From the NCBI RefSeq assembly GCF_024397915.1, contig NZ_CP073347.1, positions 4,898,001-4,962,000 of the forward strand: 64,000 nucleotides of DNA, given 5' to 3'. Below the pieces are notes generated by a model. It was not told where the DNA came from, searched no databases, and saw nothing but the letters and a program-made list of their open reading frames with translations. The stretch's first letter is position 1; the number at the start of each line of letters is the position of its first letter. Below, one piece after another: positions 18,290 through 26,998 of the stretch. Both the position numbers and the translations under genes were made by a program. This stretch comes from Marinobacterium rhizophilum. Its GTDB lineage: Bacteria; Pseudomonadota; Gammaproteobacteria; Pseudomonadales; Balneatricaceae.

Positions 18290-19150
18290 ATGTTTAACAC
18301 GATTGTCAGCCCGCAGCAGCTAAGGCAGCTGCTGGCAGGAGATGCGTCGGCCTGCTGTCTGCTGGATTGCCGCTTCAGCCTGGCGGACAAGGGGTATGGC
18401 CGGCGCGTCTACGCGGAGGGTCATATCCCGGGTGCGTACTACCTGGACCTGGATGAAGACCTCGCCGCGCCGGTCGTGGCGGGGTCCGGGCGTCACCCCC
18501 TGCCGGACATGGCAAGACTCGTAGCGCGGCTGCGCGGCTGCGGTGTTGAGCCCGATGTGCAGGTGGTGCTCTACGATGACTGCAGTGGCGCCATGGCAGC
18601 CCGCGGCTGGTGGCTGCTGCGCGGGCTTGGGCTTGCGTCTGTCGCGGTGCTGGATGGCGGCATCAATGCCTGGATGGGCGAGGGTGCAGTGCCGAGCGTC
18701 GAGCTGCCGGCCAAGCCTGTGACATCGGAACCGCGCTGGCAGGGGTGTTGGTCAGGCGAGGGCGTGTTCGACGCTGCGATGGTCGCGGATAACCTGGCGC
18801 AGGCAAGTTTTGTGCTGGTGGATGCGCGCAGTGGCGAGCGCTTTCGGGGCGAGCAGGAGCCGATCGACCCGGTGGCCGGGCATGTGCCAGGGGCCCTTAA
18901 CCGCCCGCTGACAGACAACCTGCAACAGGGGCGCTTTAAAAGCCCGCAGCAGCTGCGGGATGAGTGGAGCACGTTACTGGGCGGGCGCAGCGCCAGCCAG
19001 GTGGTGCACATGTGCGGTTCGGGTGTTACCGCCTGCCATAATCAGCTGGCCATGGAGATTGCCGGCCTTGTCGGGTCCGGGCTCTATCCCGGCTCCTGGA
19101 GCGAGTGGATCCAGGAGCCGCTGCGCCCGGTGGCCACGGGGCCTGCCTGA
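18290..19150 (+). CDS. sseA: 3-mercaptopyruvate/thiosulfate sulfurtransferase
   Basis: A 286-residue protein with two rhodanese domains (about 8-125 and 155-280). Only the second has the active-site Cys, in the loop CGSGVTAC. A CGSGVT-type loop is typical of 3-mercaptopyruvate sulfurtransferases, whereas thiosulfate sulfurtransferases have CRxGx[RK]. The enzyme moves sulfane sulfur to cyanide or thiols in the cytoplasm. AAGGA precedes the ATG. It lies 34 bases after trpS and could share its transcript. Confidence 0.88.
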   Translation: MFNTIVSPQQLRQLLAGDASACCLLDCRFSLADKGYGRRVYAEGHIPGAYYLDLDEDLAAPVVAGSGRHPLPDMARLVARLRGCGVEPDVQVVLYDDCSGAMAARGWWLLRGLGLASVAVLDGGINAWMGEGAVPSVELPAKPVTSEPRWQGCWSGEGVFDAAMVADNLAQASFVLVDARSGERFRGEQEPIDPVAGHVPGALNRPLTDNLQQGRFKSPQQLRDEWSTLLGGRSASQVVHMCGSGVTACHNQLAMEIAGLVGSGLYPGSWSEWIQEPLRPVATGPA

Positions 19151-19335
19151 GCCGAATGGGCCACTCGAGCCCCCGGCTTTATCCCGCATGTATCCGATTG
19201 CTGTCGTCTGGCTGTCACCCACCTGTTGGAAAACTGGCACGGTTTTGTCATCTGTCATTGCTAGTCTGGCGGGGCGTGATCCGCAGGGATACGCTAAACT
19301 GATTAGTTAAGACAATAACAACGGGAGAGTGGCGG

Positions 19336-19533
19336 ATGCAGATTAAAGAGCAGATCAGGAAAATCGCCGTTCTGGATGTAGACGGTGAGAGCTTTGAAGT
19401 CGATGGTCATTACAAGGGGCAGGCACGCAAGGCCAGCTGGTATACGGTGATCCGGTCCAGCACCCGCAAGGTGCACGCCGACCATCTGTCAAGCTTCCCC
19501 AGCTGCGACAAGATACGCAGCCTGATTCACTGA
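19336..19533 (+). CDS. Small hypothetical protein
   Basis: A 65-residue basic protein with no signal peptide. The frame has a fair ribosome-binding site (GGGAGAGTGG) before ATG, and an isolated terminator just after it, which supports it being a true single-gene unit. The pattern IKEQIRKIAVLDVDGESFEVDGHYK followed by SWYTVIRSS suggests a small alpha-beta fold. No family recognised. Confidence 0.55.
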   Translation: MQIKEQIRKIAVLDVDGESFEVDGHYKGQARKASWYTVIRSSTRKVHADHLSSFPSCDKIRSLIH

Positions 19534-19547
19534 GGTACGAGCACCAG

Positions 19548-19580
19548 AAAAACGCCAGGGGCATGCCCCTGGCGTTTTTG
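19548..19580. terminator. Rho-independent terminator, bidirectional
   Basis: AAAAACGCCAGGGG and CCCCTGGCGTTTTT are perfectly complementary around a short loop. It serves both the small gene on the plus strand and cysK on the minus strand, whose stop codon is at its edge. Confidence 0.9.
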
Positions 19581-19581
19581 T

Positions 19582-20550
19582 TTACTGGACCAGCTCGTTG
19601 TCGCTGAACATGCCCTCGAACAGCGCGGTCGACAAATAGCGCTCGCCGGAATCCGGCAGGATCACGACGATATGCTGGCCGGCGAATGCCGGGTCATTGG
19701 CGATGCGCAGTGCCGCACAGACCGCGGCGCCGCAGGAAATCCCCGCCAGAATACCTTCTTGTTCCATCAGCGCCCGGGCAGTGGCGATGGCGTCATCATT
19801 GCTGACCTGTTCGACGCGGTCGACCAGGGCCAGGTCCAGGTTGCCAGGCACGAAGCCCGCACCGATGCCCTGAATCTTGTGTGGTGAGGGCTTGAGCTCA
19901 TCCCCCGCCAGGGTCTGGCTGATAATGGGTGAGTCCACCGGCTCTACCGCGACGCTGGTAATGGCCTTGCCCTGGGTCTGCTTGATGTAGCGTGATACGC
20001 CGGTGATGGTGCCGCCGGTTCCAACGCCCGAAACCAGTACGTCCACCAGCCCGTCGGTATCCTGCCAGATTTCAGGCCCCGTGGTTTTTTCGTGGATCTG
20101 CGGGTTTGCAGGGTTCTCGAACTGCTGCAGCATCAGGTGAGTGGCAGGGTTGCTTTCAACCAGCTCGGTGGCTTTGGCTATGGCGCCTTTCATGCCCTTG
20201 GCCGGTTCCGTCAGTACGATCTCCGCCCCCAGGGCTTTCATCAATTTGCGGCGCTCAATGCTCATGGAGGAGGGCATGGTCAGCACCAGCTTGTAGCCGC
20301 GTGCGGCGGCGACATAGGCCAGGGCAATGCCGGTATTGCCGCTGGTGGGCTCCACCAGGGTCATGCCGGGCTTGAGCTGGCCGGATTTCTCCGCCGCCCA
20401 TACCATGCTAGCGCCGATGCGGCACTTGACCGAACCTGCCGGGTTGCGCGACTCGATTTTGGCGTACAGCTTGGCATTGGGCGCCAGCTGCGTGAGTTGC
20501 ACCAGCGGTGTATTGCCAATGGATAAAGAGTTGTCCTCGTAGATCTTCAT
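19582..20550 (-). CDS. cysK: Cysteine synthase A (O-acetylserine sulfhydrylase)
   Basis: A 322-residue PLP enzyme that makes cysteine from O-acetylserine and sulfide. The PLP lysine is in SVKCRIGAS (about residue 43), the substrate loop is PTSGNTGIALA (about 70), and the phosphate loop GTGGT lies near 180. Identity to E. coli CysK is evident throughout. The true start is at 20550, with AAGGA 7-11 bases upstream; the open frame extends to 20766 but that part is unlike the family. It ends in a shared bidirectional terminator. Confidence 0.95.
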   Translation of the reverse strand: MKIYEDNSLSIGNTPLVQLTQLAPNAKLYAKIESRNPAGSVKCRIGASMVWAAEKSGQLKPGMTLVEPTSGNTGIALAYVAAARGYKLVLTMPSSMSIERRKLMKALGAEIVLTEPAKGMKGAIAKATELVESNPATHLMLQQFENPANPQIHEKTTGPEIWQDTDGLVDVLVSGVGTGGTITGVSRYIKQTQGKAITSVAVEPVDSPIISQTLAGDELKPSPHKIQGIGAGFVPGNLDLALVDRVEQVSNDDAIATARALMEQEGILAGISCGAAVCAALRIANDPAFAGQHIVVILPDSGERYLSTALFEGMFSDNELVQ

Positions 20551-20684
20551 GGTGATCCTTGCGTTGTGAGCGGTGGTAAAATCCGTTGCACAGTTATAAC
20601 GAACCGCGGCCCTTTGTGAAAGGCTTTGACGGCAGGCACCGGGCGCTATTGCCCGGGATTCAGGATGAATAAGAGAGGTAGTGG

Positions 20685-21158
20685 ATGCGGCTGATACTGA
20701 AGATTCTGGCCCCGCTGGTGTTCTGGCTGGCCTATGGTCTCTTTCGACTGCGCCTGTTCCGCTCATCGCGGCGCCGGCACCGGTGGGCGATGAAGCTGTT
20801 CCGGCTGGCGGCGGAACAGGGTCACCGCAAGGCGCTGTCGGTGTACGGCCACTTGCTGCACTTTCGCGGCGAAGGTATCACCAACCGGATTCAGGGGGCC
20901 ATCTATTTGCAACTGGCCGCGGACAAGGGCGACAGCAAGGCCTGCTACCAGATGGGGCGCGTCTTCGAAAATGGCTTTGAACACCATTTTCCGCAAGATC
21001 CCGCCCGGTCCCTGCACTATTATCGCCAGGCCGCCGAGCAGCAGCATCCGCTGGCGCTGCGCCGGCTGGCGGATGCCTGTCGCCACGGTGAGCTGGGACA
21101 GGCACCGGATAGCCAGGAGGCTGAACGCTGGGAACAGCAGCTCAACGGAGCAAGGTGA
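20685..21158 (+). CDS. Sel1-like repeat protein, membrane anchored
   Basis: A 157-residue protein with one N-terminal hydrophobic helix (about 5-22) followed by three Sel1-like TPR-type repeats (about 33-68, 69-110, 111-145), each with the AA..G...A pattern. Sel1 repeats are protein-interaction scaffolds; the partner is unknown. Oddly, the last codons and the stop (GGA GCA AGG TGA) are inside the first unit of a heptanucleotide repeat array, so the current C terminus may have been set by the repeat. It is divergent from cysK and convergent with a DUF4139 gene. Confidence 0.75.
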   Translation: MRLILKILAPLVFWLAYGLFRLRLFRSSRRRHRWAMKLFRLAAEQGHRKALSVYGHLLHFRGEGITNRIQGAIYLQLAADKGDSKACYQMGRVFENGFEHHFPQDPARSLHYYRQAAEQQHPLALRRLADACRHGELGQAPDSQEAERWEQQLNGAR

Positions 21159-21240
21159 AAGGTGCAAGGTGAAAGGGCAAGGTGAAAGGGCAAGGTGAAA
21201 GGAGGAAGGAATACTCTTGCCCCTTGCCCCTTGCCCCTTG
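21151..21240. repeat. Heptanucleotide repeat cluster (GGTGAAA and CCCCTTG types)
   Basis: Units of AAGGTGAAA and AAGGGC alternate from 21151 to about 21204, and three TTGCCCC units follow at 21218-21240. The two arms are partly complementary and could pair. The cluster covers the stop codon of the Sel1 gene and fills the gap to the convergent DUF4139 gene. Similar clusters occur at 44684, 47726, 49216 and 52369. Confidence 0.8.
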
Positions 21241-21247
21241 TCCTGAT

Positions 21248-22639
21248 CTACGGCGTCGGGTTCTTCAGCTTGACGCGAAACCGCAATACCGTTTTGTCCT
21301 TGGCCGGCACATCCAGTGACCAGTGGGCGCGGCCGCCACGGCTGTGTGTCATTTCCTGGCTGGCGTGTTCCAGGGTCCAGGGCTGGGCAAAATTGACGGA
21401 CAGGTCCAGCAGCTTGGCCTCGCTGCCGCTATTACGGACCAGCACCTCGTACTCGGCCAGGTAGCTGTCATATTCCTTACTGAGCAGGGTCTGCTGTCGC
21501 TCTACGCTCAGGTCAAAGGCTTCGCCAAGCAGGAGTTCAACGGCTTGCCCGGTGGCGGTATGGTCGATCCGGCTGCCGCCAATAAACTGCAGGCGGCCGT
21601 CGTCATCCGGTGCAAAGGTACGCACGGCGCCGCCTGGCAGTGGCGTATCGGCGCCGTTCTCAAAACTGAGCCAGGTTTGCGGTGCCGTACGGTGGCGCTG
21701 GTTGTCGGGACGCGGCATGGCGAGAAATTCATGGCGGTATTCCCGCGTGACCGGCAGGCTGGCCGTACTTACCAGCGGCAATTGCTTTTGCTGCTGATCC
21801 AGCAGGCTGGTGCTGTTGGGCAGGGTATAGAGCTGATAATCCTCAAAGGCTTCGGGGGCGCCACCGCTATCGGCGGCCATGCTGGCCATGGCGAGATTGG
21901 CCTTGCGAAAGGATTCCGGTGCCGGCTGGTTCAGGGTCCCGGCCATCAGTTGAAAGCGGGCATTTTCGAAGTCGATTCCGGTGGAATTGTGCAGCGTGGC
22001 GAGGCCCTCAAGGGACATCTGTTTGCCGCTTTTATCCAGTGTCATGACGTAGTCCATTTGCCAGCTGAGGCCACCTGTCAGGTAGCTGAAGGTTGCAGGC
22101 GCAGGGCTTTGGGTTCCCTGGCTGCGAAACTCAAGACTCGGCTTGCTGCTCAGGTGCGCGGGCAGCTCTGGAAAGATGAAGCGCCAGTCGGCGTTCAGCG
22201 GGATGCTTTCAACCTGGCGGTCACGGCGAACCAGCGCGCGGTCGCCTTCGATGCTCAGCAGGGTGACGGACCCCTGGCTTTCATCGCCACTGGCAGGGTT
22301 GCGCCGGGCCAGCTGCAGCTCCTGGCCCAGGTAGTGCTGCAGCAGGGAATGGTGGGACAGCAGGTTGGTATTGAGGTTCTGTTCCAGAATCTGGCCGGCC
22401 CCCTTGATAGACAGGGTTTCGGTTTGCAGTTGCCGGCTGACATCCTGGATGATGACCGCCTGCCCCGGTGCCAGGGCAGGCAGGGCGCGGCTTTCACGCA
22501 CCAGCCCCAGGTTTTGGCTGTAGACCGTCAGCGTCAGGTCTTGCTGGGCACTGGCATCAATGCTCAGGGGGGATACCGCGAAGAGGGGGGTGCTAAGGGT
22601 GGCCAGGAGGGCGACCGGGGCGCTGTAGCGGGCTTTCAT
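21248..22639 (-). CDS. DUF4139 domain protein, exported
   Basis: A 463-residue protein with a signal peptide (about 1-21, cleavage after LFA). The N-terminal part (TLTVYSQNLGLVRESRAL) and the C-terminal part (LSVERQQTLLSKEYDSYLAEYEVLVRNSGSEAKLLDLSV...) match DUF4139 proteins, predicted beta-rich periplasmic proteins of unknown role. GGAGC precedes the ATG. It lies 89 bases downstream of the pseudokinase-SUMF1 gene on the same strand, and the two may be one transcript. Confidence 0.78.
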   Translation of the reverse strand: MKARYSAPVALLATLSTPLFAVSPLSIDASAQQDLTLTVYSQNLGLVRESRALPALAPGQAVIIQDVSRQLQTETLSIKGAGQILEQNLNTNLLSHHSLLQHYLGQELQLARRNPASGDESQGSVTLLSIEGDRALVRRDRQVESIPLNADWRFIFPELPAHLSSKPSLEFRSQGTQSPAPATFSYLTGGLSWQMDYVMTLDKSGKQMSLEGLATLHNSTGIDFENARFQLMAGTLNQPAPESFRKANLAMASMAADSGGAPEAFEDYQLYTLPNSTSLLDQQQKQLPLVSTASLPVTREYRHEFLAMPRPDNQRHRTAPQTWLSFENGADTPLPGGAVRTFAPDDDGRLQFIGGSRIDHTATGQAVELLLGEAFDLSVERQQTLLSKEYDSYLAEYEVLVRNSGSEAKLLDLSVNFAQPWTLEHASQEMTHSRGGRAHWSLDVPAKDKTVLRFRVKLKNPTP

Positions 22640-22728
22640 TCAACGTGCTCCATGTTTTTTGGGTCTGGCCCGGGATCTACCGGCGGCCTGATCCTTGATA
22701 TATCTGCGATCGCAATCGCGGGTTAGTG

Positions 22729-24762
22729 TTACGGCGCCGGGTCCGGCAGGTCCACGGCTACGCGAAACCCCCAGCTGGATCTCAGGCTGCTGGGCGGATT
22801 GCGGTAGCGGCTGGATGAGCGCACCAGGCGGCCGATATCGAACCAGGAGCCGCCGCGCATCACGCGGTACTTGCAGCCACCCTGCACGCGGGCCGCGCCA
22901 TTGGCGGGTGCGCCCTCATGGCTGTCGGCATAACAGTCCTGCACCCATTCATCAACGTTGCCGTTCAGGTCAAATAACCCCCAGGGGTTGGCCTGCAAGC
23001 TGCCAACCGGAGCCGGTTGCTTGCCGTCCCATTCGCTGCCGCATTCGTCACAGACTGCAAATCCTGTCCCAAGTTCATCGCCCCACCAGTAAAGGCTCCG
23101 GGTACCGGCGCGGGCGGCGTATTCCCACTCGGCTTCGCTGGGCAGGCGGTAGGGCTGCTCGGTCTCGGTGGCGAGCCACTGCGCGTAGGCGCTGGCATCG
23201 GCCCAACTGACATTGATCACCGGCTGGCGGCCTCTTCCCCAGCCATTGTCATCGGGAAGGGGGCGACCTGTTGCCTGGGCAAAGCGATCATAGTCTTCGA
23301 ATGTCACCTCGTGCCGGGCCAGGGCAACCGCATGATCGATCGAGATTTGCTGTACCGGCTTTTCGTTGTCATCACTCTGGCGCGAATCCGATCCCATCAG
23401 AAAGCTTCCGCGTGGCAAATGCACCATTTGCGGCCCATAGTCGCCCCGCTGGAGCGCATCAAGGAAAAAACCTCCCTCGGTATTGCGATCGCCACGAAAG
23501 CGGGGGGGCGGAGCCGCACTGGCGTCAGCGTCCAGGGGAGGGGGCGGGCCTTGTGACGCCAGCGGATCGGCAGTTGTGGCCTGTTTGAGTGCCTGCAGCG
23601 CTGTTGAAAGTTCGGCGTTTTGCTCGGCCAGGCGCTGCAGTTGTTGCTGCAACGGGTTTACCGAGGGCTGGCTGAGCCAGAGGCCCAGCCAGACACCCAG
23701 CGCGAGGCCGGCGCCAAAGAGCGCCCCACCGGCCAGGCGGCTCGGCGTCAGCAGGCCCCTGAAGCGTTGCCAGTGGCTGGAAAGCTGTCCGGCACTGCCG
23801 TCGTCGGGAGTATCCGAGGGGGCTGGCGCTGTCGCCTTGGATGGAGGAGCGGGCTGTTCCGGGGGCCTGAATAGCTGTTGTACCCAGGCGGCGGTGCCTT
23901 TGGGACGGTTGCCGGGCTCAGTTGCCAGCGCCTGCTGGAGCAGCCGCCACTGCGCCGGGCTGATTTTTCCAGGCCTGGGCTGGTGCTCGAGACCCGGGGA
24001 GTCCTTGTCTGCAGGGGGCGGGAGGGAACCGCTGAGCAACTGCAGGCAGATCAGGCCCAGGGAGTACATATCCGACTGAATGCTGAGAAGGCTCGGTACG
24101 TCTGTTTCCGGGGCCTGGTAGCGGGCAGCCGTGTCGTCCGGGTTCGCGGCGGCCTGCAAGGCTTCCTGGCTGGCGAAGCCGAACAGTTTCACGCCTCCCT
24201 GACGGTTGATAAAGACTTGCGCCGGACTCAGGGCGCCATGTGGCTGGCGCAGCGTCTGGTGCCCGGCATCCAGCGCCTGGGCGAGCTGGGCAAGCAGTGC
24301 ACGCTGTTTCGCTTCTGCAAGCTTGCGCGCCTTGCCGCGGGCGAACAGCTGCGCCAGAGTGAGGCCATCGACAGCCTCGTGGGCGCTGAACAGCTGTCCA
24401 CTTCTGTCGAGAAAGTAGCCATAGCTGGCGAGGACATGGGGATGCTGCAGCGCCTTGCTCAGCAGCATCTGCTTCTTGAAGGCATTGGCAAAGGCACTGT
24501 TGGCCTTCAACTCCGGGGCGATTAGCAGCAGCGTGACCGGGGTTTCCGGGCGGGTGCTCAGATCCCTGGCCTGCCAGAGCTCTCCCAGAGGGTGGGCGTC
24601 CAGGCGCGTACCGAGCTGGAAACGATGGTGATCAGGGCCCAGTACCTGGCCTGGCGTCAGCTGTAATTCGGGCCTGTTCAGGGGCGCCTCCGTTTCGCTG
24701 CCTGCCTGTGATTGTCGAGCCCCCATAATAGCCCAGGTTAGGCCTGTGAATTCAACACCCAT
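22729..24762 (-). CDS. Membrane-anchored pseudokinase fused to a SUMF1/FGE-like domain
   Basis: A 677-residue fusion. Residues about 45-295 have the outline of a Ser/Thr kinase, but the VAIK Lys (LLLIAPE near 80), the catalytic HRD Asp (HGALSPAQVF at 175-184) and the DFG Asp (KLFGFAS at 192-198) are all replaced. A Pro-rich linker (300-325), one membrane helix (about 343-363), a short coiled coil (370-395) and a SUMF1 fold (445-672) follow. The SUMF1 part lacks the active Cys pair expected after RGGSW (here WFDIGRLVRSSSRYR). Both parts therefore look non-catalytic and may bind partners or ligands. Starts at 24762 and 24726 are both possible. Confidence 0.8.
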   Translation of the reverse strand: MGVEFTGLTWAIMGARQSQAGSETEAPLNRPELQLTPGQVLGPDHHRFQLGTRLDAHPLGELWQARDLSTRPETPVTLLLIAPELKANSAFANAFKKQMLLSKALQHPHVLASYGYFLDRSGQLFSAHEAVDGLTLAQLFARGKARKLAEAKQRALLAQLAQALDAGHQTLRQPHGALSPAQVFINRQGGVKLFGFASQEALQAAANPDDTAARYQAPETDVPSLLSIQSDMYSLGLICLQLLSGSLPPPADKDSPGLEHQPRPGKISPAQWRLLQQALATEPGNRPKGTAAWVQQLFRPPEQPAPPSKATAPAPSDTPDDGSAGQLSSHWQRFRGLLTPSRLAGGALFGAGLALGVWLGLWLSQPSVNPLQQQLQRLAEQNAELSTALQALKQATTADPLASQGPPPPLDADASAAPPPRFRGDRNTEGGFFLDALQRGDYGPQMVHLPRGSFLMGSDSRQSDDNEKPVQQISIDHAVALARHEVTFEDYDRFAQATGRPLPDDNGWGRGRQPVINVSWADASAYAQWLATETEQPYRLPSEAEWEYAARAGTRSLYWWGDELGTGFAVCDECGSEWDGKQPAPVGSLQANPWGLFDLNGNVDEWVQDCYADSHEGAPANGAARVQGGCKYRVMRGGSWFDIGRLVRSSSRYRNPPSSLRSSWGFRVAVDLPDPAP

Positions 24763-25401
24763 TTTGGGGCACAGGCCTGTGTTTTTAGGACAGAGGCCTA
24801 TGTCGGCTCAGTGCCGGCAATGGTATTCTTCAAACGCTTGTATTACAGCTGCACGGCGCAGGCCAGTTACCCTGGTGTCCTTCTACTGTAGAAAGTGTAA
24901 AGGCTGACTTTCAGGGGCAGGAACGTGGCAAGGAACAGGCAGAGACGCGGCACATAGAAGTGCCCGTGTGTGATCAATCTGGAATCCGCAGGCGTGCCAC
25001 AACAGGCGCCCGCCGGAGTTACAGGGATGTAGACCTGATGCAGACTATAGGGCAACTCGAAAAACCTACTGCGCGACTCATAGGCTGCGTTGCGCGGTGC
25101 TCGGAATCCTTTTGTATACCTCATACGCTGCGCGCCGTGCGCCTTGCTTCTAAGCCCGCTCGTTACGGTTTATCGAGGTGCTCTATTGCCTTTTGCGCAC
25201 GTCACCGTGCCAGAACATGCAGCTCAGCGCCGGTTCTCAACTCCCCTGATTTAAATGTTTGTGGCTTGAGGCCCCAGAGCTTGCGTGCGCACTTTGTCGT
25301 CCATCCGGACACTGCGGGCTTCAGCCGCCGGGTCGTCACCGGTTTTCGTACCGTGCGGCATGTCGCCTTGGGTCGCTGCAGTTATGCGCAAGGGGGCCCC
25401 A
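24763..25401. other. 640-bp gap without a supported gene
   Basis: Open frames exist on both strands. The longest on the minus strand (24867-25124, 85 codons) is low-complexity in character and has no start signal. The segment 24880-25240, with many short inverted motifs around GCGTTGCGC and GTATACCTCATAC, has the look of a dispersed intergenic repeat or a decayed mobile element. No named feature can be assigned. Confidence 0.35.
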
Positions 25402-25941
25402 ATGCCTAACCTCTACGCATGCTGTATTGCCATTGGGTTGTGCGTCAGCGGCCTGCTCTACTTCAATCTGCCGGAGGGGCTGGTCGGCATTTACCAACCT
25501 TTCAATGAGGCTGATTCTGTTGAACGGGCATATGCGCAGCAGCGGGCTGATGTCGAAGCCATGCAGCAGGGGCTGCTGGAGGATGCATCGCAGGATCCTA
25601 CGGAGGTACTTGAAGCCACCGCCGCGGGAGCGCCGTCGTACGAGTGCGACAATTACCATATCGTGGTTATCAATAACCGCCGTTTTGCCAAGCAGCTTAC
25701 CGATACCGGTATCATCTACACCATTTTTCCAGGCAGTACCCCGACCTTTGGAAAGGTCGATGTAGAGAGCGGACTGATCAGGCATGTGGCCCGCGAGACA
25801 TTGCCGCAGGCGGTCAGCGGCAAGCTGGAGTCGTTCCTGCCGACCCTGGAAGGCTGTCGCAATGCCTCGATGGCGGGCATGACGCAGAGCCCGTACCTGC
25901 TTAGTGACGACTTGCTGGAATTGCTGGAACGCGGTCGCTAG
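25402..25941 (+). CDS. Hypothetical protein with N-terminal membrane anchor
   Basis: A 179-residue protein. A hydrophobic stretch (about residues 4-22) acts as an anchor or uncleaved signal, and the rest is acidic and soluble. ATG 25402 is chosen because AAGGGGG lies 6 bases upstream; the open frame continues to 25285 without a better start. Two Cys (SYECDNY and EGCRNAS) could form a periplasmic disulfide. No family recognised. A strong terminator follows the stop. Confidence 0.65.
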   Translation: MPNLYACCIAIGLCVSGLLYFNLPEGLVGIYQPFNEADSVERAYAQQRADVEAMQQGLLEDASQDPTEVLEATAAGAPSYECDNYHIVVINNRRFAKQLTDTGIIYTIFPGSTPTFGKVDVESGLIRHVARETLPQAVSGKLESFLPTLEGCRNASMAGMTQSPYLLSDDLLELLERGR

Positions 25942-25957
25942 TCGTTCGCAAGTGGAT

Positions 25958-25992
25958 AAAAAGCCAAAGCGCCCTCGGCGCTTTGGCTTTTT
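25958..25992. terminator. Rho-independent terminator, bidirectional
   Basis: AAAAAGCCAAAGCGCC pairs perfectly with GGCGCTTTGGCTTTTT around a three-base loop. It separates the hypothetical gene from the convergent kdsA. Confidence 0.9.
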
Positions 25993-26025
25993 ACTGCCGG
26001 CTGCTGTTCGCTGCCAAGAGGCGCT

Positions 26026-26874
26026 TCAGGCGGAGGTATCCAGGGGAGCGAAGCTCTTGACCAGTTCGTCCACGGCCTTCATCTGGGCCAGGTAGGGTTC
26101 GAGCTTGGCCAGGGGCAGGGCGCAGGGGCCATCGCACTTGGCCTGCTCGGGATCGGGGTGCGATTCCAGGAAGAGCCCGGCGATACCCTGGGACAGGCCG
26201 GCGCGGGAAAGCTGGGCAACCATGGCACGGCGGCCGTCGGCGGAGTCGGAACGCCCACCCGGCATCTGCAGCGCATGGGTGGCATCGAACATCACCGGAT
26301 AGCCGAATTCTTTCATGATGGTGAAGCCCAGCATGTCGACCACCAGGTTGTTGTAACCGAAGCTGCTGCCGCGTTCGCACAGGATCAACTGGTCGTTTCC
26401 GGCCTCTTCGCACTTGTGCAGAATGTGCTTCATTTCGTGGGGAGCCAGAAACTGAGCCTTCTTGATATTGATAACCGCCTGGGTTTTGGCCATGGCGCTG
26501 ACCAGGTCTGTCTGGCGTGACAGAAACGCCGGCAGCTGGATAATGTCGCAGACTTCGGCTGCAGGCGCGGCCTGCTCCGGCTCATGAATATCGGTAATCA
26601 GTGGAACATTGAAGGTGCTTTTGACTTCCTGCAGGATTTTCAGGCCCTCATCCAGGCCAGGGCCCCGGAATGAACCCAGGGATGAGCGGTTGGCCTTGTC
26701 GAAGGATGCCTTGAACACATAGGGAATGCCGAGCCGGTTGGTGACGTCGACGTAGTGTTCGGCGATTTTCATCGCCAGGTCGCGGGATTCCAGCACATTC
26801 ATGCCACCGAACAGCACCATGGGCTTGTCGTTGGCAATCTCGATTGCACCGACGCGAATGACTTTCTGCTGCAT
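26026..26874 (-). CDS. kdsA: 3-deoxy-D-manno-octulosonate 8-phosphate synthase
   Basis: A 282-residue TIM-barrel enzyme that condenses phosphoenolpyruvate with arabinose 5-phosphate to form KDO 8-phosphate, the first committed step to the LPS inner core. Family motifs are FGGMNVLESRDLAM near the start, KASFDKANRSS, TDIHEP, QLPAFLSRQTDLV and CERGSSFGYNNLVVDM. In many gammaproteobacteria kdsA lies between pyrG and eno; here it stands alone. The plus-strand terminator at 25958 also closes this gene. Confidence 0.95.
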   Translation of the reverse strand: MQQKVIRVGAIEIANDKPMVLFGGMNVLESRDLAMKIAEHYVDVTNRLGIPYVFKASFDKANRSSLGSFRGPGLDEGLKILQEVKSTFNVPLITDIHEPEQAAPAAEVCDIIQLPAFLSRQTDLVSAMAKTQAVINIKKAQFLAPHEMKHILHKCEEAGNDQLILCERGSSFGYNNLVVDMLGFTIMKEFGYPVMFDATHALQMPGGRSDSADGRRAMVAQLSRAGLSQGIAGLFLESHPDPEQAKCDGPCALPLAKLEPYLAQMKAVDELVKSFAPLDTSA

Positions 26875-26998
26875 TGTTTCCTACCGTAGCCGGAGTTCTT
26901 TGGAAGACTTGCTGATCCGTGTAGCCATTACCGTTGGCGGCAAGCGCTCAGGGCCGGGCGACAGATCGGGGCTTGATAAGCCAGCCTGAAGGGCCTGA

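Noticed and set aside
19235..19250. Sigma-54 promoter before the 65-residue gene
   Set aside because: TGGCACG is present, but the -12 position reads TGTC and lacks the GC needed.
24867..25124. 85-codon minus-strand gene
   Set aside because: No ribosome-binding site, no recognised domain, and it lies in repeat-like DNA.
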